Assembly (NCBI GenBank): GCA_017453665.1
Contig: JAFTEM010000031.1
Coordinates: 8,162 to 72,161 of the forward strand
Source: a bacterium
GTDB taxonomy: Bacteria > Patescibacteria > JAEDAM01 > Absconditabacterales > Absconditicoccaceae
Direction: 5' to 3'
DNA length: 64,000 nucleotides
Made by a program: the position numbers and the translations under genes. Positions 1-13,509 of this stretch are shown here, piece after piece. The first letter of the stretch is position 1, and each line of letters starts with the position of its first letter. The notes beneath the pieces were generated by a model that was given only the letters and a program-made list of their open reading frames with translations, was not told where the DNA came from and ran no database searches.

Positions 1-2478
1 GCAACAATTTCAAGTGTTGAAAACGTTCATTCAGAAGAAGCTGCATATTTAGCAGAAGAAAAAGATAGAGAAGATTTTGATAAGTTAGGAGAATTATCAT
101 TATGAAAGCTTTGAACACGGCATCCATGGGAGAGAATGAAGCATTTTATATCTAGAGAGTATAAAAGGAAAAAAGCAATTAAAAATCATATGCGTGCTGT
201 AAAAGGAAAAATCGATACAAGACGTGAAAGTGTAACAAGTGCCTCTAACAGACATGAATTAGAATTTTGAGATATTCAATGGAATAAATGAATCACACAA
301 TTAACAACTCATGAAAATGCTGATGTAAATAGACTTTGTGTAACCTACTTAAAATCAAACATGAAAGATGCTGATTTTGAAAAAGAATTTAATCAAATTA
401 TAGCAAATGATCCTATTATAGAACCAATGATAAAAAATAATAAGATGGATTATCTTGGTTCTAATATCCTCTTAAAATTAAAACAAGAAAGAGCAGAGCA
501 AGTGATGATGGATAAAATAGGAAAGCTCTTATTAAAAGATGTTAATGCAACTACCTTGGAAATGAGAGATGATTATGATGAAACTAAATTTAAAGCAGAT
601 TTAAAAGCTATTTCTGATGAATATTTTGCACAAACACAATCAAACTTTCCTAAAGAACTAAGAGATTTGCTTGATGCATCAAAAGATAAAACATTAATGC
701 TTCCGATATTGCAAAACTGGAAGGCTCAATTACAAGCAAATGTAAAAAATTTGAGAATGCATTTACAGCTCTTAAATAATACAACATGAGCCTATGAAAT
801 TGATAACGAAGATAGAGAAAAGAGTCTATGGCAGAGATTCTGAAATTGGATGGATAATCATAGAATATTAACTATTGGATGATCTGCTGTTCTATGAACA
901 TGAATGCTAGTTTGAGGATCAATCATTTGATGACCATTATGAGCATGAATTGCAACATGACTTCTAGCAACGAAAATGTGAGTAATGAATGCAGCTAAAA
1001 AAGCGAGTCATTATACAAAAGAACAAAAAGGACAAGAGAAAAGACTAACACATGGTCTTAATATAGAAAAACAGAGTATGGAAAATATTAAAAAAGTAAT
1101 GGATGCTGCTCCATGGTATTCTTGGAGAAAATACAAAGCAAAAAGACAATATGAACTTTATCAAGAAACAACACAACATAAAATTGCAGATACAGAGTAT
1201 CTTACAAAAAAAATTCAATGAGTACTCAGTACAACAACAAATCTTGATGATCCAGCTAATGCGAATGAAAGGGATATTATCGAATGATATATTATAAATG
1301 CATTGGTAAGGCTAGATTATTATAAAGAAGTTGGTCATAACTTCGTTGGTTCTCAAAATAGAACAAAAATTGAACAAGATTTTAATATGCTTTATCAAGC
1401 AGTACAACAATGAGCATTGAGACTCTACGAAAGCAGAGTTTCTCCAAGCTATTCAGCTAAATATGTGATACAAGATGCATTAGATGATATTAGGACGGGA
1501 GACTCTCGTTATAGTGATTTGCGTGATGCATTAGAAGATGATTACGAAAAAGCGTTCTCTACCTTTAAAAAGAGAAGAGCGTGATTGGCTGCGAAATATT
1601 GAATTTGATCAGCTATTATTTATGGAGGAACAGCATTACTAGCTCAATATGTTATGTGATCTTGAGTATTCGGAAACTATCAAATTGTAAAGAATATTCC
1701 AGGAACTTCAACTTATGAGCTTCATCCTGAGGTAAAAAATAGTCTTTTAAGTAATTGAGTTCCATCATCAAAAGTGACAGCTATTGAAGACGCTTTAAAA
1801 GCGAGTCCTACAGGAAGTGGACCATATAATCCTGAAGCTTTTTGGACAATTGTAAAAAATGAAACTTGATGGACGGATGTTCAACTTAACAATTGGGTAT
1901 CAAATTCATTTATGAAAGACGTTTTATGGAAACTTAATGAATGAGGAACATTAGAATTTAAAAAAGCATTAATTGATGGTCATTTTGATACTTTAAGACC
2001 TGGAGACGCTCTCTTTACAAGAGCAGAAAGCTTTTTATCAAGTCCAAGAATCTGAATTTTAAGACCATGAGAATGATCTACAGTATTAAAGAATCTACAA
2101 GATTATCTCAGTGGTGCTAAAAACTTCACAGATTTCTCTCCAGAAATGAGGATAAAAATGGGACATTTCGGACATATGGCAATCCATAACGATATTGGTT
2201 CATGATCAAGATTAACAGAAGAAGTATTAAATACCGTTACAACAGGATGAGGAACAGAAGTCTCAGAAGGTGTAAAGCATTTCTTCTTCGATGGAGTATG
2301 AATGCCATTATATGCAAATACTTATAGAAAGAAAATGATACCAAATGAAGAAGAAAGATGAAGAGAACTTAAAAATTCAGATCCAGGAGCAATCCCTGAA
2401 GGTGATGAATTTATTACAGCTGATCCAGATTGAAGTTCATCAGGACCAAGTTCTTGAGCTGGACCAAGTTGGATTTAA
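1..2478 (+). CDS. Large membrane-anchored coiled-coil protein, 5' end outside window
   Basis: The frame is open from base 1 and ends at TAA 2476-2478, so at least 825 residues are present and the N-terminus is missing. It needs many TGA codons read as Gly. The visible part is a charged, mostly helical region (about residues 1-280), a Gly-rich hydrophobic hairpin (about 289-329), a second helical part with many Lys and Gln (330-520), another hydrophobic segment (about 528-558), then a soluble tail ending in a Gly/Ser/Pro-rich stretch. I recognise no family. It is the first of a series of very large proteins of similar build (4978, 8149) that precede three wall enzymes, so a role at the envelope is an inference from context only. 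Confidence 0.85.
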
Positions 2479-2512
2479 TAAAAGATTTTTAAATTATTAA
2501 TACTACTAAAAA

Positions 2513-2803
2513 ATGGAAGATATGGATATGTATTTAGAAGAACTGTTTACTCAAACAGGATTTAATCCAGATGAATTTGAGGCATTAAAAGAGGAACGAA
2601 GACCTATTCTAATGACTCGTATTGTAGGAAAATTAGCTCTAAAATTACCTCAACTTGAAAGAGCTCAAGCAGAAGCTTATTTAAAAGAAGGAAGATGAGA
2701 AGAATTTTGGAAGTTGTGTTCAGAAAATATTAAAAATTACGACGAGTATTTTGTTTCGATTTTGAAAGAATTCGAAGATGATTACTTAGAAAACTTTAAT
2801 TAG
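2513..2803 (+). CDS. Small acidic helical protein, DUF5663-like
   Basis: 96 residues with one internal TGA (Gly) and TAG stop. It is acidic and all helical, with the pattern of a leading Leu-rich helix, a central helix ending in RIVGKLALKLPQ, and a C-terminal helix of Glu/Asp and aromatic residues. The same pattern recurs in the next gene, so the two are paralogues. It resembles the short DUF5663 domain common in CPR bacteria; I assign this from memory of the pattern and it is not certain. It starts 34 bp after the preceding stop and looks co-transcribed. Confidence 0.8.
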
Positions 2804-2831
2804 AAAACTTTTATCTCTCATAAAACATTAG

Positions 2832-3140
2832 ATGACAAAACAAGAACAATTTGAAGAAGATTTTATTCAAAACCTTCTCTTAGAAGCATGATTTGATCCT
2901 AAAGTTGATGATTTTGAAGAATTGAGAGACGATTTAGAACCGCTCTTAATGGATAAGATCATGTGAAGAGTCTTTGATGAACTCTCTATTGAACAAAGAA
3001 AAGAAATTATGAAACTTTTTGATAATAAAAAAGAGGCAGAAGCACTTGCAAAAATAGAAAAAATGATACCTGATTATGATAACTTCTTAGCAGATATCTT
3101 TCAAGAATTTGAAGAAGAATATCTTAGAAGTGTAAAGTAG
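2832..3140 (+). CDS. Small acidic helical protein, DUF5663-like, paralogue of the preceding gene
   Basis: 102 residues with two internal TGA codons and TAG stop. The layout matches the gene upstream: N-terminal LLLEAGFDP helix, PLLMDKIMGR core, then IPDYDNFLADIFQEFEEEYL at the C-terminus, where the neighbour has IKNYDEYFVSILKEFEDDYL. Function is unknown. DUF5663-like modules often sit beside or inside large surface or pilin-like proteins in CPR genomes, and here they lie between such proteins. Confidence 0.8.
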
Positions 3141-3205
3141 TATTGATATGAAACTAAAAAATCAATAAACTATTATAGTAAATTTTATCTACTGGCTATT
3201 AAACT

Positions 3206-3673
3206 ATGGGAAAATTCTGAAATTCATTATGAAACGCAGCAGCAATCCCAATAAGATGAGCAGGTACTGCATTAAATACCGGATGAGACGTTATGAAAAC
3301 ATGATGGAACGTTGTTACAGATATGGGAAACGTCGTTGCAGATACAACAAGTAAAACTTGGGAAATCCTTTCAAGTTCTTGGACAAATTGAAAATGGTAT
3401 AATAAACTTTACCAAGTTCCTGCAGGACTTGTTATTTCTTGAGCAACATTAGTAGAAGGTGCTGTAAGAAGTGTCGTAGAACCAGCGAAAAATCTTTTTC
3501 TTAATGTTCGTGATACTTTTTGAAATTTTTTCAAAAATATTGGAAATACATTAAAGGCAACGTTTGATTCAACTAAACCAGTTTCGGATTTTTCTTATGA
3601 TAAGTTAAAAACAAAAGAACCGTCACGTAATAATCGGTTCTCAAAATTAGCTCGATGGAAAAAAGCAGCTTAA
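3206..3673 (+). CDS. Small amphipathic protein of unknown function
   Basis: 155 residues, with TGA used as Gly at least eight times. The N-terminal half is rich in Gly, Ala, Trp and Asn with repeated WxxV spacing (TAWNVVTDMGNVVADTTSK-like), suggesting an amphipathic or membrane-surface helix. There is a hydrophobic stretch around residues 70-85 and a basic C-terminus. No signal peptide or known domain is evident. It is the last gene before a bidirectional terminator, so it closes the first transcription unit. Confidence 0.8.
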
Positions 3674-3678
3674 ATATG

Positions 3679-3707
3679 AAAATGGAGCTTCTACATAGCT
3701 CCATTTT
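3679..3707. terminator. Bidirectional terminator between the + operon and mraY
   Basis: The hairpin arms AATGGAGC and GCTCCATT are flanked by A-runs on one side and T-runs on the other, so it can end transcription from both sides. The stop codon of the minus-strand mraY lies in the loop and stem. Confidence 0.85.
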
Positions 3708-4776
3708 TCATATATTCAATAAGAATCAATAATACTCAAGTAATAGCTAATATTCACTGAATCAACCATGCATGCATAACAATAGTTGTTTCTTTCATTC
3801 CCTTATACTCTAAGAGATGATGAAATGGTGCAACACTAAAAAGCTTTCTTTTAAACGTTTTTTTCCAGAATATCTGTAAAAAGCTTGAGAAAAATTCAAC
3901 AATGAAGAATAAAAAGATAATAAGAAATGGAATAAGAATTCAAAATCTCATATTCAGAAGATAAATCAACGAAGAGAGGATTCCTCCTAGCGCAAAAGCT
4001 CAAGAATCTCACATAAAAATTTTCGCCGGGTTGATATTAAAGAACAAGAAGGCAACAAGCGTAGCAACAAGGATTCAGACAATAGTTGTTGCAAGATAAG
4101 TTCCATTTAAGAATGTCATAACGGCAAAACAGGTAAGTATCATTGTCATAAGTCCTCAAGCTAATCAATCCAATCAATCAGTAATATTGATTGCATTTAC
4201 AACGGCAATAGTAGCAATGAAGGTGAGTATAGGAAATAGAATTCAAACATATACTTTCCCAGCAATTGGCCAAAAATTAATATAATCAATTCATAATTTA
4301 ATATAAAACCAATAAGAAATCCATCAAGAAAATAAGAACATTCCTATGAGTTTTGCTTTAGCACTTAATCATTTTACTTTTCAGTAATCTCTGATATTTA
4401 AATAATCATCAACTAATCAAATAAATCACATTGAGAAAAATCAGAAAAGAATGATATAAGTCTCTCTAGAATCCCAAAGAGAATTACTAATAAATCCAAA
4501 ATGTTGTAATACAAACGCTCCTAAGATCATAACAAGCATAACCACAAGAAATAATCATCATCACATCGTAGGCGTCCCTTGTTTATGAGCATGAAGTTTT
4601 GCAAATATTTCTGATTTTTCTCCAGTAACCGTATTTTCACGGATTGTTTTTCCAGCCTTTAATTTGTGAAGAAGTTTGATATATATAGGGTAGAGGATGA
4701 GTGATACTCAAAAGCTGATTAATGAATAAAATAATATCTGACTTAATTTTCACAGTGCTCAAGTTGCTTCAATCAT
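3691..4776 (-). CDS. mraY: Phospho-N-acetylmuramoyl-pentapeptide-transferase
   Basis: 361 residues, the usual MraY length. It is a polytopic membrane enzyme that transfers phospho-MurNAc-pentapeptide from UDP to undecaprenyl phosphate to give lipid I. Diagnostic motifs are present: GTPTMGGG near residue 66 (three consecutive TGA as Gly), LVDDY near 115, NAINITDGLDGLAGG near 193-209, NINPAKIFMGDSGAFALGG near 245-263 and APFHHLLE near 316. The Asp pairs and the HHLLE loop needed for catalysis are intact. The gene stands alone, convergent to the preceding operon, with no other mur genes in the window. Confidence 0.97.
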
Positions 4777-4977
4777 ACGTTTTTAAAAAAGAATAAAAAT
4801 AATCTTTTTCAACTAGCAAGAAGTGTAGTTTTATAATATCAAAAAGCAAGGAGAATATTATCTAACAAAGGGTAAAAATGTCAAGTAAAATACTCTAAGA
4901 AGTAATTGATTCTTAAGTCTTTTATTCTTTTTTATTTATACTTAAAATAGACTAAATTTTATATCATTGAGATAGCT

Positions 4978-7900
4978 ATGCCAACACAAAAGATTGATGC
5001 ACTAGAACAAAAAAAGGACGATATTCGTGCTTCTTTAGATAGTTTAAAAAATAGTTCAGTACAGGCAGAAAAAGAACAATTACAAAAAAAAGCTGAACAG
5101 CAAATTAAAGAATTAAACGCAGAAATCGCGAATTATCATACAGATGACCAGGCAGAAAAAACAAAACTCGACGAACTAAAATCTGATGTTAATAACCTTG
5201 AAAAAGAACTTCAGGAGATAAAAAATGATCTATTAAGTTTGCAACAAACAGTATTGGATGCAAATAATAATCAAACACCTTCTCAAAGTCCTCAAGCAAC
5301 TCCAACATCAACGCCAGAACAAACTACAGCGACAGAACAAGAAGAAAAAGGATTCTGGGGTAAAACAAAAGAGTATGTTTCAGAGAATTGGAGTTCTTTT
5401 ACAAGTGGAGAAAAACGAAAAGAAGAACCAGGGAAAAATCTTTTGCGTTGAGCAGCATTTTTAGGAACGGGTATCTTAGCATATAAAGGAGTTAAGAAAC
5501 TTTGGAATTGGGCATTTTGAGATAAAGAAGAAAAGAAGTCTGATGATGAAGAATCAAGTGAAAAGAAAGAAAAGAAATCATTTTGGAAGACGTGATGGTG
5601 AAAATTCTTAAAATGGACCGGAATTGCAACAGCAACATGAGGATGAATATATCTTTTTGGTAAATGGTTACATCTACGATGAGATAAAGAAAACCCAACA
5701 GATACTGATAGTGATGCAGCAAAAGCCGAAGCATATGATAAATTTGCAGAAAAGGCGGAAAATAGAGAAGCTGTAGAAAACTACGAAGCTTTTTGAGAAA
5801 ATGTAGATACAATGTATGATGGTATCTACAAAAAAGAATTAGCAGCATGATACCAAGATCAATTATCAATGGATAGAATCTCAAAAGAACAATTCTGAGG
5901 TTCAAAACGCTATTTATGAATAGTTCCTTTCTGTTTGGATAATAAATTCTGAACAACGGAAGAAATAATGCAACAAAATACCTCAATGAAAAACGCTTTA
6001 GCATGAGGTATTAAAGAAATGACTGCTTATATTAAAGGATTAGGTAACGAGTTCTTGAAAATGTTCGCAGATTCATATTTATCAAAGCTTCCATCATGGG
6101 CATGAGCTGTTTGAAGTTCATTAAGCGATAAAATTGATAATTGGATTACATCAAATGAGCACGCAGAAGATGAATTACAATATTTCTTCAGACAAAGTAT
6201 TAGAGTTCAAACCTATTTGTTTGAGAAAAAAGATCAATTAATTGATAAAATTGCGACAGAACAAGCAGCTAGGTTATGAATGACAAAAAAAGAGATACTC
6301 GAGGATGAAGAAAAATATGAACAATATATTCTAAAAGATTGACAATATACAGCCTTTATGGGAACAAAAATCTCAAGTGCATGTAATGTATTAAAAAATA
6401 AAGGAATATTTGATGCAACAGTTTGAGCTGAGGTAACAAGTACAGTCGAGCAATTAGATAAAGAAAGAAAAGATGTTGTATGAGACGAGGTTTGATGAAA
6501 AGATATTTTACAAATCGTAAACGAAAAGTGAGGAAATAATCTTGATGCTGATGAAAAACAAAAACTATCAAAATCTTGTGAAAATATAATAAAAGATGTA
6601 GATGATAGTATCAAGGATTCTGTAAAGGCAAGTGCTTGGAATAGTTATTGAGATTTATTTTCAAGCGATGATTCAGCGCTTCGTGAATATTGGGAGAAAT
6701 CTTGATTAGATGAAGTATTCCAAAGATATAAGACAGAAATTATGACAGCAAAAACACAACTTGATTCATGAACGCTCGATGCAGATAAAATAAAGGCATT
6801 AGCAGAATCTGTTAATAATATGCTTGCTCTCAAAAAAGAGGCAATTCTTTGAAGAAATTGTATTATAAGAGATAGAGATGAACATGGTAATTTCATATTA
6901 AGAATTCCATGATTTATGGCAGATTCTTTCAAAAACTTATGAAAATCAATGAGTAAGTTTGCATCTTGAGAATTTATGGATGCACTTTCATATTTTACAT
7001 CTTGATATTTAGGAGCAGGAGCTGCTATCTATGTTGGTGCAAGTGCATTAGCATGAAGTAGTAATCCAATCATTAAAATTGTTTGAAAATGAACAAAAGC
7101 AGCTGTTGCATTACCTGTAAAAGTTCCACGGTGGGTTATAAAGAAATTTGCAAGGAGTACAAACATAGGGGTACGTATGAATAATTCGATAAAATATGGA
7201 ACTTCATCATGGATAAATTATAGAAATCTCTTTAATGAAGCATCATGACCAGAAGATTTAATAAAAGTCCTTAAATCATGAGAAAGAAATCTATGACAAA
7301 CAGCAAATATTCTAAGAGCTAAACTAAAAACAACAAGATGAACAAAATTTAGAGAATGGAGCAATGCATTTTGATGAATAGAACTTGATGATATAAAAGA
7401 CGAAAAGTTCTTAAAAGAAAAAGTTTTTGATAAATTATTAGCAGATAACTTCAGTAATGACGCTGTTTCATTAAGTAAAATAAAAAATGATAGGGCGCTT
7501 TATACAAAGCTTCTTGAGAATTATGATAGTTCTCCTGAACTAAGAAGAGCTATAAAATCCGGAAAATTTGAAGATGTTAATAGAGTTGTTTCAAAACTAT
7601 CAGAAGTGGTTGATCCAGCAACAGAAGTCGTTGATACAGCAGCAAGAAAAGCCTTTAATGAATGTCTCGATAAAGCTATTTGAAAATTTGATGAAATTCC
7701 ACAAAGAGCAAGAAGAGCATATCAACCAACAATAGAAAAACTTAAAGCTCTAAAAACTGATGCGGATTTGGCAGAGGATGAAATGAAAGCATTTACTAAA
7801 TTTATTGATGAATGATTCCATCCTAAATTTATCCCTGAAATGAAGAAATTATTTGAAATTGACCATCCAATCAGGTGAGGATCAGAAAAACTATGAGAAA

Positions 7901-8127
7901 GGCTTAAAAAATGTCTTTCTGAATGAAACTTCACAGAATTTAAAGGAATTCTTAAAGATTCAAATCAATTTTGAGATGTATTTAGAAATGCATGACTGGA
8001 TGACGCTGTAAGAAGAGGAATGGCAGATAATCTTGATATAGTAATCCGTAAGTTCTGATCTCTAACAGCTCAAACAACAAAGAATGCTGTTAAAAATGTT
8101 ATGAGGGTTCTCACTAAAGTATTATAA
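4978..8127 (+). CDS. Very large coiled-coil and transmembrane protein
   Basis: 1049 residues with many TGA-encoded glycines. In order: a long N-terminal coiled coil (about 1-95) rich in Glu, Lys and Gln, a Ser/Thr/Pro/Gln linker (95-120), two short hydrophobic segments (about 155-172 and 210-232) separated by a highly charged stretch, a long helical region, a further hydrophobic region (about 670-705) and a helical C-terminal third. No signal peptide is visible and I recognise no catalytic motif. A gap of 200 bp separates it from mraY. It heads a + strand run of five genes reaching 15633 with short gaps, ending in three murein enzymes. A structural or export role at the envelope is an inference. 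Confidence 0.88.
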
Positions 8128-8148
8128 TTTAATTATTTACATCGGCAA

Positions 8149-11100
8149 ATGGTATCTGCAGAACAGTGTAAAGAAGACATAGCAAAAAAATATTTAGATC
8201 AATTTAAATCTGAACTAAACTTTTTTGAAAAAGCTATGATTTTGCCGATTTCAAATAAAATGAAAGAAATCTTAAAATCTGATAAAAAAATAGATGCTGA
8301 AAAGTTTTCTGATTTAGAAGATTTATGATTCCGAAGAAAAGTATTATGAGTGAAATTTTGAAATAAAGAACTCTTTGAAGGTTTAGTAAATAAAACATTT
8401 AAGTTTCTAAAGGAACAACAAGAAAAAATATTAGAGGCACAAACGCAAGGAAAACTAGAAGACCTTTTAGCTTCAGTAATTAATTGAAAACTAGATGACT
8501 TAAATCAAAGTGTTTCCCAAAATTGAACACCACAAGCTAATCAGTGAGATAATCAACAGGTTCAACCTCCAGTATGAGATAATCAATGATGAGCCTCAGA
8601 AAATCAATCCTCTTGATGAGATAATCCAGATCATCAAGAAACTTCTCACGAATGAGATTCAAATAATCATTCTATCGAGGCATGAGTTTGAGCAGCGGTA
8701 GTATGAGCATGATCATATAGAGCATGAGTAGCACAAATTGAATCAAGACTAGGTTTGGAACATGTTGATGTCCCAGAACATTTTGATAAAGACCGTACAA
8801 AGAAGATGCTTTCTGGTCTAGCTGATCAAATGGAAGATAGAATGAAATGATGACTAAAACTCAATAAGGTCCAAAAATATACCTACGAGAAGTCAATAAA
8901 AAACTTCAGAAAAGCAGCAGAATCTTTAGATAACCAAACAGCAGAAGCTTTTAAAGTCTGGCAGAAAATTGGAGATAAATTACCACCTCAATATCTAGAA
9001 CATTTAAATATCAATCATAATGTCTTATCGCTTATTGATGCATTACCAGATGAAGAACTAGCAAAAATTATAGGTAAAGATGAGCAAGCAATCGTAAAAT
9101 TTATGGAGAAAAAGGGAATAACGATATCTACAGATTTTGCAAAGAGTCTAAAATTAGCAAAAAATGTTCAAGAAATAAAACAGATAACAAATGTTGCAAG
9201 AAATGGTAGAAAATTAGCAAATTTTGTTAAAGGAGTAAAATGAATGGGAATGATTACGTTCTTATTCATGGGATTTGATGTTTGGAATTATTTCGATGCA
9301 AGTAAAGAAGCAGAATTGGTAAAGAAATTAAACGAGGTGAGGTGAGAAGTTCTTCAAGATGAAGCAACAGCACAATTACTAATATGAGTTGGTTGAGTCC
9401 TAGCAGAAGCACTTGCTTTACGGTGAGTTTGTGCTGCTGGTTGAAGTGTTGCATGACCAATTTGAACAGCAGTAGGAATTATAGTAGGAGTTATTATATG
9501 AGCAGCCTCAATGTTAACGAGTTCCTACAATTCAAAGAAAGAATTCTATGCTCAAAATAGGCATGATTTTATTAATAAAAAAAGAGCAGAGGTTAAACAA
9601 TCGGTAGTCCAACTTTTTGAATCTGATCGTTTATGAATGGACGAAGGTATGAAAGAATCTATAAAAGATGCAAGATGACCAAATTCAGAAGTTAATACCA
9701 TGGAGGATGCATGGGAGGCCTTGATTTATCAAGAAGAAGTCTCAGAAGGATGATATAATTTCCTTTCATGGTATTATAGTTCATGAGATTCTGAAGAAGA
9801 TTTCTTATCAAAACTTTCACAAGAAGATAAAGAAACATATAACCAAGAAAAATCACAGATGGAAGAAATTATAAATATAAGGATGGAATACGTAAAAACC
9901 CATATTTCAACAGACCAATCCTCAGAAAGCTATAAAGCCCTAAAAAAAGCTATAGAAGATAAAAAATGACTAAAGTATGTTGAACAAATTTTAGCTGATT
10001 CAAAGCTTTATCAATATCTGAAATCAGAAGATGAAAATCCATATATTGAAAATTATAAACAGTTAGATATTGCATGATATAAGGAGGCATATAAAAATAA
10101 ACTTTCAAGCGAATATCCTCAAGAATTTAAAATCTTTGAGCAGCTCAAAGAAGAAAATCCAATCTTACTTGATGAAATCTGTAGAGGAACTTTGGCATCA
10201 AAAAATACGATTTGATCGTATATCGAATCTTCAGAACAAAACTCTGAAGAACAAGAATCACAAGAACAACTATACACCCGATCAGAGATTGAAAGCCTAA
10301 AAAAGAATATCGCATTTGTAGAAAAATACGATAAGTATAGAAAACTATGAGCAACTCAAGAAGAGGATACTTCATTATCATTAACTAATTCTGCGATAGA
10401 TTTTAATTATATCGAGCATGTACTCATAGATTTTAATAATATTGCTATTAGGCCAAAGCGAGAACAAACTGAATCACTTCAATATCTCTCATCATCTGAT
10501 TTTAATACAAGAATTGATGGGCGAGCTGGAGAAGTCTCAAAGAGTACTTTCCAAAATATTCTCTACCGTATAGCAAAAGAAATTCATTGATATACCTGAT
10601 GAAATAATAAAGAAGATTTGGTAGCATTCTATGCTTTAAGTTGAGATGTAACTTGAATATATATGAACGGAAAATGGAAAGTAAATGAAGATTGGGAAGT
10701 AGATACTACTATAAACGATCCAGATAAAATAACAGAGGAAACTATGTTAAAAATTATCGTGTGAGAAGTAGAACTAGATTCTGATGTAGAAGTCGCTGAT
10801 GAAAAATTAACAGAAGAATTTAGGGAGAGAATAAAAGAGATAATTAAAGAAGAATTTAAATATAAGAAAGAAAAAGAAAAATATGAAAATAAAATTATTG
10901 AATATATAAAACAGCAATGAGCTACTTGATATGTAGAATTACCAAATGATTTAGTCTTACAAGGGACAAAAGCTGGTATTTTAGAGGTATATAATTTCTT
11001 ATTTACTTATGAAAATGGTGAAATAAAAGCACTTTGACGTTGAGATAATATAGAGAATGTGCTTAATTTTGATAAAACAAATACAAAAATTACTTATGAA

Positions 11101-12462
11101 ATGGTTAATAAGCTTCGTGAGGAGTATACTCAAGAAGAAAAAGCACTATTACAAAAAGTTGATGAAATAGAAAATAAATTATTAAAAATTAGGGGAGTTG
11201 AAGGTGATTCCTTAGGATGAGGTACAAAAGAGGATGAATTAGATATCCCAGTAGAATTAGAGAGAATGATGAGTAAAAAAAGTGCTGAATGGCATAAAGC
11301 AAAAGAATCACTACTTTATATGCAACCATACACCGCCCAAGGCTTCTTAGAAGAAAAGGCAAAAGAATATTATGAATATTTTGAAGGAATATATATGGGA
11401 TTATTGAGCGAGATAACAAGAAAAAATAGTTTCTTAAATTCAAATGACGTTGATGAAATAGATGAGTTCTTACAAGTATCATCTTTTGTTTGAGTAAATA
11501 TTGTAAGCGTGGGAAAAGGAGAGCTAAAATTCGCAACAGCCGTTGATGAAGCTATAGCTGAATATTTATTAAAGCTTTTTGATTTATATAAAGATAACGC
11601 TACTTGAAAATCTATAAAAGAACTCTTACTTTCAGAAGACCAAGAACAACAAAAAAAATGACAAGAATTCGCAAAACAACTTTATATTCTCTGCTTAGAA
11701 GAAACAGTTATTCAATATGATTGATCACAATCAATGGAGGATTTTACAACCTGAGACATGAATGATACAGATTTTGAAAGAGTAAAATCAAAAATGGATC
11801 AAGCATTAAGTTGAAAAGGATTTAATGAAATCTACAGAGAATATAAGGAATCCTCAGTTGCACAAGTATGAGCCTTAAGCTTAAGAAAAGTAGAAAAATG
11901 AGAATCTCAAGTGCATGAACAGGTAAATAAAATTACCGATGAAATAATCCAGACCTTAAATGATATCGACTGGGCATGAAAAAGAAAAAATCCTAAATTT
12001 GAAGCAGCTACAGAACAACCGAATGAATGAGAAATAAAATGAACCTTTAATAGCTGGTGATATAAAGAAGAAATTACCATATATACCAAGGACTGAAAAT
12101 TAAGTTGAATGAAAATAGACGGTCTTGATCAAAGATATCCATATAAAGAGAATAACCTTTTAAATCAATCAAGAAACGAAAACGATATTAAGGAAAGTGT
12201 TAAAGAAGGTCTTCGTACAGCGAATCTTATAAACTTCATTAAGAAAAATATCGAAGAAAATCCATATTGAGCAGGTGCCTCATGAAAACGATGAAACGCA
12301 AAATATTGAAAATATCATTGGAGCAACTGAGGTGATCTAGAAAGAGATATAACAAACAATTTCAATGATATCGATATTGTTGAATGTGAAACACTAGAAA
12401 AATATTACCCTATGATTCATAAAGATGAAGAATTCTTAGACTATATTAATCATTTACTTTAA
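8149..12462 (+). CDS. Giant (1437 residue) membrane-associated protein
   Basis: This is the largest gene in the window. In order: a helical N-terminus (1-105), a low-complexity Gln/Asn/Gly/Ser/Asp linker (about 120-175), a short Gly/Ala hydrophobic segment (VGAAVVGAGS), a helical region, membrane segments near 362-380 and 405-455 (the latter Gly/Ala-rich), and about 980 residues of charged helical sequence. Two further Gln/Glu-rich stretches separate soluble blocks. I see no family or catalytic signature. It starts 21 bp after the previous stop and ends 12 bp before a peptidase gene, so it is almost certainly co-expressed with the wall hydrolases. A scaffold or transport role is inference. 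Confidence 0.88.
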
Positions 12463-12474
12463 ATCTCAAAGAAA

Positions 12475-13488
12475 ATGGCAGAGCTAGAAACACTATTATC
12501 AGATGCAGTAAGCACAGTATCAAAATTAAAAGAAACTATTGGTAGTTCTGAAACCAATGAAGCTTTGGTAGAACTTAAAAAAGAAACTGCTTCTCATGTT
12601 ATCGATAAATTAGCAGAGAAAAGAGCTGATATAAAAATAGAATGAGCCAAAAGCTTGGTTGTAGATTATCTTGTTACTGAATGATTCCTTGATTCTTTTT
12701 GAGATGAAATAATAAAAGCCTGACTTGATACCTTTATCTCTTCATCAAAAGAATTACAAAATCTAAAGGAGGTAATCGCTGAAAACAACACAGAAGAATG
12801 ATTAAAAAACCTAGAATCTAGTATCCTATCACACTTAGAAAGTTGATGAGTATTCGATGATGCATGGAAAAATGGGATAACTCCATCACCTACTCCCCAT
12901 TCAGATCAATCTCAAGATAATCAAGAAACTGCGACTCAAACAGCCACAGAACAAGAAGAACAATCAGAACCATCTTCCTGAGAAGAGGGATTAGAAGGTT
13001 CTGCAGAAGAATGAGAAGCAAAAGAAGTAGAATTAAAACAACGTATGCAACGACTTTTCCCTGAAGGAGTTCCTCAAACAGAAAAAGAGATGAAGAAATA
13101 CTTGAGAAAAATCAAAGTCCCAATTCTAACAGAGGATGGAAAAACAAAAAAGATAACACTCTATGTACATAAGAAATTAGCGAAAGAATATAAAGCAATC
13201 TTTAAAGACATGAAAAAAGCCTGAATAAAAGTTAATCCTGAAACCACAGCATGCTTTAATCGAAGGAAAATGCGTAATTCCTCAAAAATGTCACACCATT
13301 CATATTGAACCGCAATTGATGTAAATCGGGATGTGAATGGAGGAGTATACGGAAAAACAGATAGAAATAGTCCATATTTTAATTCACAAGCATGTGTTGA
13401 TATCTGGAAAAAACATGGGTTCTATCGATGATGAGACCGAAAACAATCAAGAAATGATCCAATGCACTTTACATACATGAATGCTTAA
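12475..13488 (+). CDS. M15C-type murein peptidase with helical N-terminal region
   Basis: 337 residues. The N-terminal 135 residues are helical, followed by a Thr/Ser/Gln/Glu linker (about 140-185). The C-terminal domain (from about 190) carries the zinc peptidase signature: SHHSYGTAIDV near residue 273 with ligands His275 and Asp282, then HGFYRGGD and DPMHF with His331. The GG before the Asp comes from two TGA codons. This fits the M15C family (L-alanyl-D-glutamate or D,D-peptidases that cut peptidoglycan peptides); the bond cut cannot be told. There is no signal peptide, although the substrate is extracellular. It shares this helical-head, linker, enzyme-tail design with the next two genes. 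Confidence 0.9.
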
Positions 13489-13509
13489 TTTATATTATAA
13501 TTAATTACA

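Noticed and set aside
5492..7934. Several minus-strand ORFs of 70-170 codons opposite the 4978 gene
   Set aside because: They are Leu/Phe/Ser-rich shadows of the long + strand coding frame that appears once TGA is read as Gly.
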